A DNA stretch of 64,000 nt from Microbacterium sp. 1.5R (GTDB lineage: Bacteria; Actinomycetota; Actinomycetes; Actinomycetales; Microbacteriaceae), in assembly GCF_001889265.1 (NCBI RefSeq), contig NZ_CP018151.1, positions 124,001 through 188,000 of the forward strand, read 5' to 3'. Each line of letters starts with the position of its first letter. Within the stretch, counting starts at the first letter, position 1. A program made the position numbers and the translations under genes. Under the pieces are notes generated by a model. That model was not told the origin of the DNA. It saw only the letters and a program-made list of their open reading frames with translations, and did no database searches. Shown here piece after piece: positions 25,399 to 34,315 of the stretch.

Positions 25399-26754
25399 TC
25401 ACGAGAACAGGAACGACAGGGTCACGCCGACGACGATCGCGACGCCGATGTAGACGAGGTTGGGCAGCTGGAACGAGTGGTCGAAGACGAACCTGCCCAT
25501 CTTCGTCGTGCCGGTCTGGTCGAATGCGACGGTGGCGACCTGACTGCCGTTGGCCGGCAGCGTGTAGATGCCCATGGTCGACGGCCACAGCCCGACGAGC
25601 AGCGGTGCGGGCAGCCCGATGGTGATGCCGATCGGGACGATCGCGTTGGTCGCGCTCGATTGGCTCGTGGTCAGCATCGCGACAGCGAACAGCGCGAGGG
25701 CGAACAGCAGTGCTCCGAGGAACGCCGACGATCCCGACACCACCGAGCCGAGGCCGTCGACGATCAGCGTCTGGTTGGCGGCGACGAAGGTGTTGGCGAG
25801 CCACGCGATGCCGAACAGGGCGATCGCGCCGACGATGCCGGCGGGGAACGTCGGCTGCTTCGGCACATCCGCGGCCTTGACCTTGCAGAACACGAAGATG
25901 AGAGCGGCGATGACACCCATCACGACCTCGATGATCACGGTCACGCTCAGACGCACCGGGTCGCCGGCGTCGTCGGTGCCGATCACGGGGCGCAGCCCCT
26001 CGAAGAGCCCGAAGAGCACGATGACGCCGACGCCGATCAGGAAGAGCGTGGCAGACAGCACTGCGGTGCGCGGAAGCCTGCTGTCGTGCGCGTCGACCGT
26101 GGGCGGCTGGATCTGGTGGCTCTCGAGGCGCCGCTGGAACTCGGGGTCGTCTTCGAGGTCCTTGCCGTGGCGCATCATGACGAGCGCGGCGACGAAGAGC
26201 CCGGCGATCGACGCGGGCCACATGATCAGCAGCAGTCCGCCGAGATCGACTCCCTGCGGCGCGAGGAGCACCACCATCGACGCGGTCGCTGCCGAGACGG
26301 GGGAGCAGAGGATGCCGACCTGCGACGCGACCGCCGAGACGGAGAGCGCTCGTTCGGGGCGGATCTTCTGCTGGTACGACACGTCGTAGATCACCGGCAG
26401 CAGCGGGTAGAAGATGTTGCCCGTGCCGGCGCCGACCGTGAAGAGGAACGACATCGCCGGGGCGAGGAAGACCACGGACTTCGGCTTGCGTCTGATCACC
26501 TTGGCGGCGATAGACACCATCCAGTCGATGCCGCCGGCCGCCTGCATGGTGGATGCGGCCGTGATCACCGTGATGACGATGAAGACGGCATCCACCGGGG
26601 CGTTGCCGGGAGCCTCTCCGAACACGAAGATGAGCACGGCGACGCCGACGAGTCCCCACACGCCCAGGCCGATCCCGCTGGTGCGGGTGCCCATGTAGAT
26701 CGCGAGGATGACGACGATCAGTTGGGCGATCAGGATCCACACGTTGTCGTTCAC
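25399..26754 (-). CDS. Anaerobic C4-dicarboxylate transporter (DcuA/DcuB family)
   Basis: A 451-residue membrane protein with about eleven hydrophobic segments. Family features include GIGLGVWGLVGVAVL near the start, TVGAGTGNIFYPLLPVI, and QVGILCSPVSAATASMV. Dcu carriers exchange or take up aspartate, fumarate and succinate. The start overlaps the peptidase E stop (ATGA), a pairing that makes sense because peptidase E releases N-terminal aspartate from dipeptides. The direction of transport in this organism is not known. Confidence 0.9.
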   Translation of the reverse strand: MNDNVWILIAQLIVVILAIYMGTRTSGIGLGVWGLVGVAVLIFVFGEAPGNAPVDAVFIVITVITAASTMQAAGGIDWMVSIAAKVIRRKPKSVVFLAPAMSFLFTVGAGTGNIFYPLLPVIYDVSYQQKIRPERALSVSAVASQVGILCSPVSAATASMVVLLAPQGVDLGGLLLIMWPASIAGLFVAALVMMRHGKDLEDDPEFQRRLESHQIQPPTVDAHDSRLPRTAVLSATLFLIGVGVIVLFGLFEGLRPVIGTDDAGDPVRLSVTVIIEVVMGVIAALIFVFCKVKAADVPKQPTFPAGIVGAIALFGIAWLANTFVAANQTLIVDGLGSVVSGSSAFLGALLFALALFAVAMLTTSQSSATNAIVPIGITIGLPAPLLVGLWPSTMGIYTLPANGSQVATVAFDQTGTTKMGRFVFDHSFQLPNLVYIGVAIVVGVTLSFLFS

Positions 26755-27491
26755 GTCGACGGCCCCTTCGTGATCGGGGCGGATGCCGTGAGGATCTCGG
26801 TCGCGAGCTCGGTCTCGACGATCCTGCCGCCGATCGCCTCGACGCGCAGCGCGAGCGGGTTCTCGACCGGGCTGATCGCCGTGACGAAGTCGGAGTTCTC
26901 GAAGTGCAGCGACTGCAGGTTGCCGACCGCGTATCCGGTCGCGAGCTCACCGCTGAGCAGCGACGCGTGGAAGAGCGGTCGCCGCTGATCCTCGGCGTCG
27001 TAGTGCGGACAGAAGCTGCCATGCAGGAATCCGAGCCCCTCGGGCAGCACCTGCAGGGTCGGACCGTAGCTGTCGGTCGTGCCGCCCTCGAACCAGCAGA
27101 TGCCGCCGGCGCTGCCTCCGGTGAACACGACGTTCGAGTTCGGGTCCTCCCACATCTCGCGCATGACCTCGTCGAGGCCCTGGCGTTTCCAGACGTCGAG
27201 CATGTTCGCGGTGTTGCCGCCGCCGACATGGATGACGTCGAACCCCTTCACGAAATCGGCGAGGTCGTCGACCGATCGGTGGAAGAGGGGCAGATGATGC
27301 GGTGCGCAGCGGTCCGAGTCGTACGTCGCGTAGAAGCTCACGATGTATGCCGCGTCATCGCCCGTCGCCGTGCCGACGAACAGCACTCGAGGTCTCTTCT
27401 TGCGGGTGAGCCCGAGGATGTAGTCGTGCGTCGGATCGTTCCGCCGCTCCATCATGGCCTTGCCTGCGCCCGTCGCCACCACATGAGACAC
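26751..27491 (-). CDS. pepE: Peptidase E (S51, alpha-aspartyl dipeptidase family)
   Basis: A 246-residue cytosolic serine peptidase. The nucleophile is Ser127 in the elbow GGSAGG. Family sequences HVGGGNTANML and PHYDAEDQRRP are present. S51 peptidases cleave Asp-X dipeptides. The start is a GTG at 27491. It is first in an operon with the Dcu transporter (4-bp overlap) and the ThrE exporter. Some PepE homologues instead act as cyanophycinase-like enzymes, but the length and motifs favour peptidase E. Confidence 0.87.
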   Translation of the reverse strand: MSHVVATGAGKAMMERRNDPTHDYILGLTRKKRPRVLFVGTATGDDAAYIVSFYATYDSDRCAPHHLPLFHRSVDDLADFVKGFDVIHVGGGNTANMLDVWKRQGLDEVMREMWEDPNSNVVFTGGSAGGICWFEGGTTDSYGPTLQVLPEGLGFLHGSFCPHYDAEDQRRPLFHASLLSGELATGYAVGNLQSLHFENSDFVTAISPVENPLALRVEAIGGRIVETELATEILTASAPITKGPST

Positions 27492-27595
27492 GTCGCCACC
27501 CCCGCTGTCGTCTGCGAATGCGCTCAGCGTATTGGGGTTCGGGGCGCTGCGGGGGGTGATCTCACCCGGGCGGGGCGACCGCCGCGATCAGCCGT

Positions 27596-28327
27596 TCAGC
27601 CGTTCAGGCGCGCCATCGCGACCTGCGCCTCGAGCAGCGGCAGGGTGCGATCGGCCTCGGGCTGCGGGCAGATGTCGAGGGCGTTCGCGAGTTCGAGAGC
27701 CAGCGCGGCGTGACCGGCGGCGTTCGGATGGAACGGGTCGCCCATCAGCCCCCACGGAACACCGCCGTTGCCCAGCTCGATGAAGCGCGCGTGCTGGTCG
27801 ACGAGGATCACGTCCTCGGATGCCGCGACGGTGCGCACGGCATCCGCGAACTCGGCGATCCTCTCGCGACCGGGGGCGTTCACGATGTCGATCGCGGGTG
27901 GGGTCTGCAGCACGACGACGGCGCCGGTGGCACGGACGCGCGACACGAACTCGCGCAGTGACGCGGCGAAGTCGCCGGGTTCGACGGTGACCTGGCCGGG
28001 GCCGGTCGCCAGGTCGTTCGTGCCGATCATCAGCGTCACGACGTCGGGGTGCCACGATGCGACACGACGGTCCCAGTCGTTCAGGATGTCGGTGATGCGG
28101 TGCCCGCTGATGGCGCTGTTGATGACGACATCACGGGTGCGCCCGAGCTCGCCACGGATCAGCTCGTGCAGATGTTCGGAGTAGCTGCGCCCGCCCTGCG
28201 TGTGCAGCAGGCCGTGCGTGATCGAGTCTCCGGTGATGACCCAGTTCAGCGGCTCGACGCCGGCGAGGGAGGCCGCGATGCGGCGGAGGTCGGATGCGGC
28301 GGAGGCGGGGGAGTCAGCATTCGGCAC
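27596..28327 (-). CDS. SGNH/GDSL hydrolase
   Basis: A 243-residue hydrolase with the four SGNH blocks: GDSITHG (nucleophile Ser35), a Gly block around SAISGHRI, GTND and DPFHPN (Asp/His). There is no signal peptide, so it is probably a cytosolic esterase or deacetylase. The GTG start lies 7 bp after a TAGGCT hexamer, as in a leaderless gene, and is divergent from the acidic protein gene at 28369. The natural ester substrate is unknown. Confidence 0.88.
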   Translation of the reverse strand: MPNADSPASAASDLRRIAASLAGVEPLNWVITGDSITHGLLHTQGGRSYSEHLHELIRGELGRTRDVVINSAISGHRITDILNDWDRRVASWHPDVVTLMIGTNDLATGPGQVTVEPGDFAASLREFVSRVRATGAVVVLQTPPAIDIVNAPGRERIAEFADAVRTVAASEDVILVDQHARFIELGNGGVPWGLMGDPFHPNAAGHAALALELANALDICPQPEADRTLPLLEAQVAMARLNG

Positions 28328-28356
28328 GCCCTAGAGCCTAGCGGCGGCGAGAGTGG

Positions 28357-28362
28357 AAGACT
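28357..28362 (+). promoter_or_regulatory. -10 hexamer AAGACT of a leaderless promoter
   Basis: AAGACT ends exactly 6 bp before the ATG at 28369. It departs from TAnnnT at the first base, so this is the weakest of the group. Confidence 0.35.
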
Positions 28363-28368
28363 GGTGCC

Positions 28369-28902
28369 ATGTCCTCCCCACTGCTCGACACTCTCCTCGC
28401 CCGCATCGTCGACAGCGGACTGCTCGATGATCCGGTCGCCGAGAACGGTCTCGTCTACGGACGGGCCACCATCGATGCCGCCGGCGCGGTCGTCACCGTC
28501 AACGTCGACCCCGAGCTGGAGGACGACGAGGAGACCCTCGACGACGACGCGCTGATCGCGGCGATCACCCGCATCCTGTCGGTGTCCGAGACCCGGTGGC
28601 GGGCGGTGATCGACGAGGTCGCCGACGACATCGACGAGGCCGTCGACGACGAGCCGGTGATCGAGCAGGTCGACCTGCGCGACGACCTCGAAGCCACCTC
28701 GGTGGTGGTGTTCGCCGATGCCGTGCTGATCGCCTTCGATGCGCCCAAGCAGTTCCCGGACTCACGGATCCTGGTGCAGCTCGACGACGACCTCGAAGTC
28801 GCGAACATCGAGGTGCGCGACCGGGATGCCGCTGACGTCGAGGTCCTGGAGTTCGACGATCTCGACGAGCTGCTCGACAGGCTCAGCGGCGACGACCGCT
28901 GA
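28369..28902 (+). CDS. Hypothetical highly acidic protein
   Basis: A 177-residue cytosolic protein not recognised. It is extremely rich in Asp and Glu (for example DPELEDDEETLDDDAL) with alternating strands and helices and no Cys. There is no signal or membrane segment. Codon use and GC3 match its neighbours, so it is a real gene. It is divergent from the SGNH hydrolase and ends 12 bp from the convergent corA gene. Confidence 0.75.
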   Translation: MSSPLLDTLLARIVDSGLLDDPVAENGLVYGRATIDAAGAVVTVNVDPELEDDEETLDDDALIAAITRILSVSETRWRAVIDEVADDIDEAVDDEPVIEQVDLRDDLEATSVVVFADAVLIAFDAPKQFPDSRILVQLDDDLEVANIEVRDRDAADVEVLEFDDLDELLDRLSGDDR

Positions 28903-28914
28903 GCCCGCCGCGGG

Positions 28915-29916
28915 TCACAGCCACTTCTTGTACTTGAACACCCCGTAGAGGGCGACCGCGAAGGCGGCCATCGCGCCGATCGCCATCGGATAGCCGTGCG
29001 CCCAGTGCAGCTCGGGCATGACGTCGAAGTTCATGCCGTAGACCGTGCCGACGAGGGTGGGCGCGAAGATGATCGCCGCCCACGACGAGATCTTCTTGAT
29101 CTCGTCGTTCTGGGCGAGGCTCGCATCCGACTGCCGGCGTGCGACGAGAGCCGACTGCACCGTGAGGGCGTTCTCGAGGATCGCGCGGAACGAGTCGACC
29201 CGCTCGTTCACGCGGATGACGTGGTCGAGCACGTCGCGGAGTGAGCGCTGCAGCTCTTCGTCGATGCGGTACTTCTCGGATCCGCGGCGCAACCATTCCA
29301 GCATCCCGGCGAGGGGGTGCACCGCGCGCTGGAAGTTGATGACCTCGCGCGAGAGCTCGTAGATGCGCCGCGAGAGGGCGTCGTCGTCGCTGTCGCCGAA
29401 GAGCTGGTCCTCGATCTCGTCGATGTCGTTCAGCAGGCCCGTGACGATGGGCTCATAGCCGTCGACGACCTCGTCGAGGATCGCGTAGAACACGGCCTCG
29501 GGGCCCATCGCGAGCAGGTCGGGGTGCGCCTCCATGCGACGACGCACGCCCACGAGGTCGGGCGACTCGGCGTGCCGGATGGTCACAACGAAGTCGGGGC
29601 CGACGAACAGGTGCAGCTCGCCGAACTCGATCGACTCCTGCTCGTCGCGATAGCGGGCGGGGCGCAGCACGGCGAAGAGCGTGTCACCGTAGCGCTCGAC
29701 CTTCGACCGCTGGTGACCCGAGAGGGCATCCTCGACGGCGAGCGGATGCAGGTCGAACTCGCGCGCGACCGAGGCGACCTCCTGAGGGCTCGGTCGGTAG
29801 AGGCCGATCCAGGCGATGCCGCCGTGGGCATCGAGGGACCGGTAGGTCTCGTCGAGGTTCTTCGGGGTCTCCACGCGACGTCCGTGGACGTACACGCCGT
29901 TGTCGATGAGGGCCAT
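28915..29916 (-). CDS. corA: Magnesium/cobalt transport protein CorA
   Basis: A 333-residue CorA family channel. It has a large N-terminal cytosolic domain, a long helix (about 200-280) and two C-terminal membrane helices with the signature GMNFDVMPEL between them. A Lys-rich end (FKYKKWL) follows TM2. It forms pentamers for Mg2+ or Co2+ uptake in the inner membrane (family knowledge). It is a single gene; about 335 bp upstream is free of genes and holds a possible palindrome at 30127-30140. Confidence 0.93.
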   Translation of the reverse strand: MALIDNGVYVHGRRVETPKNLDETYRSLDAHGGIAWIGLYRPSPQEVASVAREFDLHPLAVEDALSGHQRSKVERYGDTLFAVLRPARYRDEQESIEFGELHLFVGPDFVVTIRHAESPDLVGVRRRMEAHPDLLAMGPEAVFYAILDEVVDGYEPIVTGLLNDIDEIEDQLFGDSDDDALSRRIYELSREVINFQRAVHPLAGMLEWLRRGSEKYRIDEELQRSLRDVLDHVIRVNERVDSFRAILENALTVQSALVARRQSDASLAQNDEIKKISSWAAIIFAPTLVGTVYGMNFDVMPELHWAHGYPMAIGAMAAFAVALYGVFKYKKWL

Positions 29917-30251
29917 GGCTGGCTCCGTTCTCGCAGGCGCACGCCGGGTCAGAGGGGGCGTGCGCAGTATTCGTCAGGGGGCGGAAGACGCCGCCGACGG
30001 CTGCGGAGCAGGACGTGCAGGTGCGGAGCCGGAGCTCAACGCACGGATGCCGTCAGACGCGACGCAACGAAGGCGGCGTCGCAACTATCACCGGACATCG
30101 CCATCACCGCCTCTCGCGCTCTGAAGGGGTCATGTGACCCGGTGTGCCAGCATACTCCTGCCTGCTGGGGGTCGATCCACCGGTCCGGCTGCGTCCGCTC
30201 GTGGTTCCGGTCGCAACACAGCGGGGCGAACGGCCGGCGATCAGGATGCGG
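29917..30251. other. Long region upstream of corA
   Basis: 335 bp without a gene. It contains GGGTCA-TG-TGACCC (30127-30140), an operator-like inverted repeat, and on the minus strand TATGCT near 30155-30160 as a possible -10. No known magnesium riboswitch could be recognised. Confidence 0.4.
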
Positions 30252-31094
30252 TCAGGCGGCGTCGATCCCGACGAGTTCGGCGCTCTTCTGCCACAGGGCC
30301 TCGGCCAGTGCGGCATCCTCGATCATCGGGTTCACCCGCCGGGTCAGAACGCGTTCGTCGTAGTACTCGCCCGAGATCCAGGTCTCATCCGGGGTGCCCT
30401 CGACGAACCAGCTGAGCGTGCTGCCGCCCTTCTCGCTGCTGATGAGCAGCAGGCGCTTGAGCGGGGTGCGGTAGACGAACCGCATGAGCGTGTTCGAGTC
30501 CGAGGCGAAGTTGGTCTGCACGGTGCCGGGGTGGAAGGCGACCGAGCTGAGTCCCTCTCCGTGGAACTTCGTGTGCAGGCTCTTCGTGAACAGCACGTTC
30601 GCGAGCTTCGCATCGCCGTAGGCGCGGTTCGCGCTGAAGTCCTTGCGGTTGTCGAGGTCGTCGATGTCGAGCTTGGCGAACAGCCGGTGCGCGACGCTCG
30701 AGGTGTTGATGATCGCCGCGCGACCGGTGCGCAGCTGCGGCAGCAGCAGGTTCGTCAGCAGGAACGGCGCCAGGTGATTGACCTGCAGCGTCTTCTCGAA
30801 GCCGTCGACCGTCGGCGTCTGATCGCCGAAGATGCCGCCGGCGTTGTTCGCGAGCACGTCGATGCCGCCGCCGCCCACGGCATCCGCGATCTTCGTCGCG
30901 AGTTCGCGCACGTCGTCGAGTCGCGCGAAGTCGGCGGTGAACCACTCGGCCCCGGTGTCCGCGGCCACAGCGCGTGTCTTCTCGACCGATCGTCCGACGA
31001 CGATGAGTCGGTGGCCGGATGCCGCGAGCTGGCGTGCCGATGCCGCACCGATCCCGTCGGATGCGCCGGTGAGGACCACCGTCTTCGGGGTCAC
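30252..31094 (-). CDS. SDR family NAD(P)-dependent oxidoreductase
   Basis: A 280-residue short-chain dehydrogenase. The cofactor motif is TGASDGIG (residues 9-16), followed by NNAG, a catalytic Ser (INTSSVAH) and YGDAK (Tyr and Lys of the YxxxK motif). It resembles retinol-dehydrogenase-like SDRs. The Arg in VVGRS after beta-2 suggests NADP(H) preference. Its start overlaps the stop of the spermidine-synthase-like gene. The substrate is unknown. Confidence 0.88.
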   Translation of the reverse strand: MTPKTVVLTGASDGIGAASARQLAASGHRLIVVGRSVEKTRAVAADTGAEWFTADFARLDDVRELATKIADAVGGGGIDVLANNAGGIFGDQTPTVDGFEKTLQVNHLAPFLLTNLLLPQLRTGRAAIINTSSVAHRLFAKLDIDDLDNRKDFSANRAYGDAKLANVLFTKSLHTKFHGEGLSSVAFHPGTVQTNFASDSNTLMRFVYRTPLKRLLLISSEKGGSTLSWFVEGTPDETWISGEYYDERVLTRRVNPMIEDAALAEALWQKSAELVGIDAA

Positions 31095-31816
31095 GACGTC
31101 GGCTCCGCTGCGCCGCGGCTGCGCCCGACGTACACGGTGTTGGACGACGTCCCACCGGTGACCGCGTTCGCGAAGTCGACCACGTGGGCGACGGCGTCGT
31201 CGAACACGGCACGCATCTCGTCCATGAAGGCATCGTCGGGCGGATCATCCGACCACAGTGCGAAGACGCCACCGGAGGCGAGGTGCCGGTCGAGGGCGCG
31301 CAGGCCGGCCGCGGTATAGAGGTCGGCGTGCGTGGGGTCGAGCTGGTGGCGCGGCGAGTGGTCGACATCGAGCAGGATCGCGGAGTAGCCGCGGTGGCCC
31401 TCCGGGGGCGCTGCGCGGACCACGGCGAAGAAGTCGTCCTCGACCAGGCTCGTGCGCGGGTCGTCGACGAGTTCCGCCGACACGGGCAGCAACTTCCGTC
31501 GGTGCCATCCGATCACCGCGCCGAGCCGGTCGACCACGGTGAGCGACGCCACACGGTCGTCACGGAGCGCCGTGACCGCCGTGTATCCGAGCCCCAGGCC
31601 GCCGACCAGCACAGAGAGGTCGTCGCCGGCGACAGCGGCCAGGCCGAGATTCGAGAGCTCCTCCTCCGCCACCGTGAACAGGCTCGACATCAGGTATTCG
31701 TCACCGAGCTTGACCTCGTAGATCTCCTGGCCGACAGCGGGTTCGGTGCGGCGACGCAGCGTCAGCTCGCCGATGGGGGTCTCCTGCCAGTCGAGCTCTT
31801 CGAATCTCGTGATCAT
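31091..31816 (-). CDS. Spermidine synthase-like protein
   Basis: A 241-residue Rossmann-fold protein of the polyamine aminopropyltransferase type. Visible parts are LVGGLGLGYTA (SAM-derivative binding, near residue 70), VVDRLG, and LLDVDHSP in place of the catalytic Asp loop. It lacks the typical N-terminal beta domain, and no speE-type partner genes are nearby, so true polyamine synthesis is uncertain. Its ends overlap both neighbours (SDR and one-TM protein), indicating one operon. Confidence 0.75.
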   Translation of the reverse strand: MITRFEELDWQETPIGELTLRRRTEPAVGQEIYEVKLGDEYLMSSLFTVAEEELSNLGLAAVAGDDLSVLVGGLGLGYTAVTALRDDRVASLTVVDRLGAVIGWHRRKLLPVSAELVDDPRTSLVEDDFFAVVRAAPPEGHRGYSAILLDVDHSPRHQLDPTHADLYTAAGLRALDRHLASGGVFALWSDDPPDDAFMDEMRAVFDDAVAHVVDFANAVTGGTSSNTVYVGRSRGAAEPTS

Positions 31817-32730
31817 CGGGGATTCTCGCCGTCGTCGTTCGTGTTCGCGCGCAAGGGTGCAGACGCGTCAGTCCGGGCCGGGGAGTCGGGAGCCGTCGTC
31901 GGCGACGGCAGCCGGATCTTCTCGGGCTCCGGATCGGAGACGGCCCCGGCGCGGGCGGGCGTCGTCGATGCGGCATCCGTGACGGTGCCCGCTGATGGAT
32001 GTGCGGGGAGCTCGCGCGCGACCTGCTTCTCGAGCACCTGCACGGCCTCGTCGCTCAGCAGGATCAGGCCCTCGAGCTCGTCGCGCACGCGTCGGTAGGC
32101 GACGTTGCGCTCGGCCTGGGTGGCCGACTCGTCGACGGCGACCTTGAGCAGCTGCTGCGCGCGGTCGAGGCGCTTGCGCTCGGGTTCGGTGAAGGTCGAG
32201 TCGCGCAGCCGCCGGGCATCCTTCTCGGCGATCTCGAACGCGACGGCGTACGCGCCGACGGCGTCGAGGTACTCCGACACCTGCTGCTCCGTCACGGCTG
32301 CGTCAGCGGAGAGCGGGCGCAGCGCATCCGCCGTCCTCTTGGCCCGAAGGAACGCCGCGACCAGAGGCTGGCGTCCGTCGCTCATGGCGGGGAAGGCGAT
32401 GAGCTTCGCGACGTCGAGCTCGTAGTCGAGCCACCGCGCGGTGATCTCGTCGTGCTCGGAGAAGAGCCGCTCGAGCAGGGTGTTCGGTGCGACGGAAGCA
32501 CGAGTGTCGACGAACGCCGGTCCCGCCTGCCTCGCCCTTCCGGTGCGGGCTTCGAGCTGAGCCGTCTTGATCTCGGCCTTCAGTCGCAGGGTCTCGATGC
32601 GACGTTCGTGGCGACGCTTCGAGTTGCGCTCCCACGCCTTCGCGGCGCCGCCGGCCATGCCCATGATGGGGAAGACGAGCCACCAGTAGTGCCCCGCGAA
32701 GTTCCAGAAGCCCTGGATGAACTCGTCCAT
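31813..32730 (-). CDS. One-TM coiled-coil protein of unknown function
   Basis: A 305-residue protein not recognised. A single N-terminal membrane helix (about 13-31, containing WWLVFPIMGMAGGAA) is followed by a basic stretch and a long helical, coiled-coil-like cytosolic region (35-240), then a disordered Ala/Pro/Thr-rich tail. It is first in an operon with the spermidine-synthase-like and SDR genes (4-bp overlaps). A scaffold or envelope role is possible but unsupported. Confidence 0.75.
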   Translation of the reverse strand: MDEFIQGFWNFAGHYWWLVFPIMGMAGGAAKAWERNSKRRHERRIETLRLKAEIKTAQLEARTGRARQAGPAFVDTRASVAPNTLLERLFSEHDEITARWLDYELDVAKLIAFPAMSDGRQPLVAAFLRAKRTADALRPLSADAAVTEQQVSEYLDAVGAYAVAFEIAEKDARRLRDSTFTEPERKRLDRAQQLLKVAVDESATQAERNVAYRRVRDELEGLILLSDEAVQVLEKQVARELPAHPSAGTVTDAASTTPARAGAVSDPEPEKIRLPSPTTAPDSPARTDASAPLRANTNDDGENPR

Positions 32731-32790
32731 GATGCCCTCAGCCTACTTCTCGGGCTGTGTGGCGTGGGCGGCCGGGGTTGCGTGCGCGTG

Positions 32791-32900
32791 TGCTCCACAA
32801 CTCCGGAGATCCGGACTGGCAGGCGACCACGTTCGTTCGCAAGCGCCGAGAAGACGGGCGGCCCTCGCGGGGGTGCACAGGATCTCCGGAGTTATGGAGC
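32791..32900. repeat. Palindromic element, ACAACTCCGGA family, copy 1
   Basis: Left arm GCTCCACAACTCCGGAGATC (32792-32811) matches 19 of 20 bases of the complement of the right arm (32881-32900). The loop is about 69 bases. It lies between two leftward genes. The same core recurs at 60185-60282 and, decayed, at 53120-53200. Confidence 0.85.
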
Positions 32901-32914
32901 CCCCGGGGCGCCGA

Positions 32915-33265
32915 TCAGAGGCCGAGCTTCTCCGCGCAGGCGACGCAGTGCGTGGCGAACGGGCGCACCTCGAGTCGCGCCTCGGGAATCGGCCTGCCGC
33001 AGTGCGCGCAGACGCCGTAGGTGCCGGCATCCAGTCGTGCGATCGCGTCGTCGACCTGCTGGAGTTCGGATGCCGCCGCATCGGCGAGCCCGGTCAGCCG
33101 TGACCACTCGGACGAGAGCGTGACGCCCTCGGGGTCGTGCTCGTCGTCGTCGTTCGAGCCTTCGCGATCGTGCATCAGCTCGGCGAGGGTCGCCGCCGTG
33201 GATGCGACGCGCGCCGTCGCCTCGGCGCGCAGCATCTCGAGGCGTGAGCGGGCATCCGACGTCAT
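32915..33265 (-). CDS. TraR/DksA family zinc-finger protein
   Basis: A 116-residue protein. An N-terminal coiled coil has an acidic turn (EGSNDDDEHDPEG). A C4 zinc finger follows: CAHC and CVAC about 17 residues apart. DksA/TraR proteins bind the secondary channel of RNA polymerase and modulate initiation, though many actinobacterial members are uncharacterised. The ATG at 33265 is preferred over a GTG two codons earlier because TAGAGT ends 6 bp before it. Confidence 0.87.
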   Translation of the reverse strand: MTSDARSRLEMLRAEATARVASTAATLAELMHDREGSNDDDEHDPEGVTLSSEWSRLTGLADAAASELQQVDDAIARLDAGTYGVCAHCGRPIPEARLEVRPFATHCVACAEKLGL

Positions 33266-33271
33266 CCGCAC

Positions 33272-33277
33272 ACTCTA
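33272..33277 (-). promoter_or_regulatory. -10 hexamer TAGAGT of a leaderless promoter
   Basis: On the minus strand TAGAGT ends exactly 6 bp before the ATG at 33265. Confidence 0.5.
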
Positions 33278-33412
33278 GGCGGCACCTCCGACACCAGCCG
33301 TTCACTCAGCGTTCCGTTTCGAGTACGGCGGTCTCGTAATTGCCTGTCACCTTCGCGAGTTGGAATACCCATGTTCTCGGAATTCGGGAACGCCTCCTCC
33401 CGAAAGGTCATC

Positions 33413-34315
33413 ATGCGCCGCCTCACCCTGCCCGCCGTCGGCCTCCTCGGCGTCGCCGCCCTCGCCCTGACCGGCTGCCAGAGCCCGTCCGCCGAAGCGG
33501 CCCCCGCCGACCCGAACGCTCCTCTCACGATCGCGACGATCCCGGTCGGTGACGACCCCACAGCCGAGAACCCCGTCGAGGTCTTCGCCGAGCTGCTCGA
33601 AGACGCCACCGGCCGCGACGTCGAGATCACCGATGTTCCCGACTACCTCAGCGTCGTCGAGGCGATCCGCGCCGACCACGTCGACATCGGCATCATGAGC
33701 GGCTTCCCCTCGGCGCTCGCCGTGAACACGGGCGAGGTCGACGCGCTCGTCGCCTTCCAGGGCGACGGCAAGCCCGTCTCGACCTGTGTGGTGCTGAACG
33801 ACTCGCCGATCCAGACCGTCGAGGACCTCGAGGGCAAGACCGTCGCCTTCGCCGACCAGGCGTCGAGCTCGGGCTACTTCATGCCGGTGTACATGCTGCA
33901 TGAGGCGGGCCTCGAGCAGGGCACCGACTACGAGGCGATCTTCGCCGGCGGACACGAAGGCAGCTTCGCCGCGCTCGAGCAGGGACAGGTGGATGCCGCC
34001 TGCACTGCCGTCATGCTGACCGAGCTCGGCGCGCCGATGTTCCCGTTCGCCGACGGGGAGTGGCGTGCGGTGGGTGAGAGCCCGGCGATGGACATCCAGG
34101 GTGCTGTGCTCGGACGTCAGTCGCTCGACGCCGAGACCCGCAAGGTCATCCAGGAGGGCATCGCCGAAGTCTTCTCGCCCGAGAACGCCGAGCGCCTCGG
34201 AGCGTACGGCGCCTTCGCCGCCGCCGAGCAGACCGTCGACCCCGACGGTTCGTCGTTCGCCTCGTTCGCCGAGATCGCCGCGGTCGCCGGTGTCGAGCTC
34301 AAGGACCTCAAGTGA
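33413..34315 (+). CDS. Phosphate/phosphite/phosphonate ABC transporter binding lipoprotein (PhnD-like)
   Basis: A 300-residue lipoprotein with lipobox LTGC (Cys at about 22) and a PhnD-type two-lobe domain. Family segments include VPDYLSVVEAIRADHVDIG, FADQASSSGYFMP and GGHEGSFAALEQGQVDA. The ATG at 33413 starts the signal peptide; an earlier in-frame ATG at 33371 would spoil it. TTGCCT with a 17-bp spacer to GAATAC lies upstream as a promoter. It is first in an operon with phnC-, phnE-, phosphatase and TetR genes. The ligand could be phosphonate, phosphite or a phosphoester. Confidence 0.88.
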   Translation: MRRLTLPAVGLLGVAALALTGCQSPSAEAAPADPNAPLTIATIPVGDDPTAENPVEVFAELLEDATGRDVEITDVPDYLSVVEAIRADHVDIGIMSGFPSALAVNTGEVDALVAFQGDGKPVSTCVVLNDSPIQTVEDLEGKTVAFADQASSSGYFMPVYMLHEAGLEQGTDYEAIFAGGHEGSFAALEQGQVDAACTAVMLTELGAPMFPFADGEWRAVGESPAMDIQGAVLGRQSLDAETRKVIQEGIAEVFSPENAERLGAYGAFAAAEQTVDPDGSSFASFAEIAAVAGVELKDLK

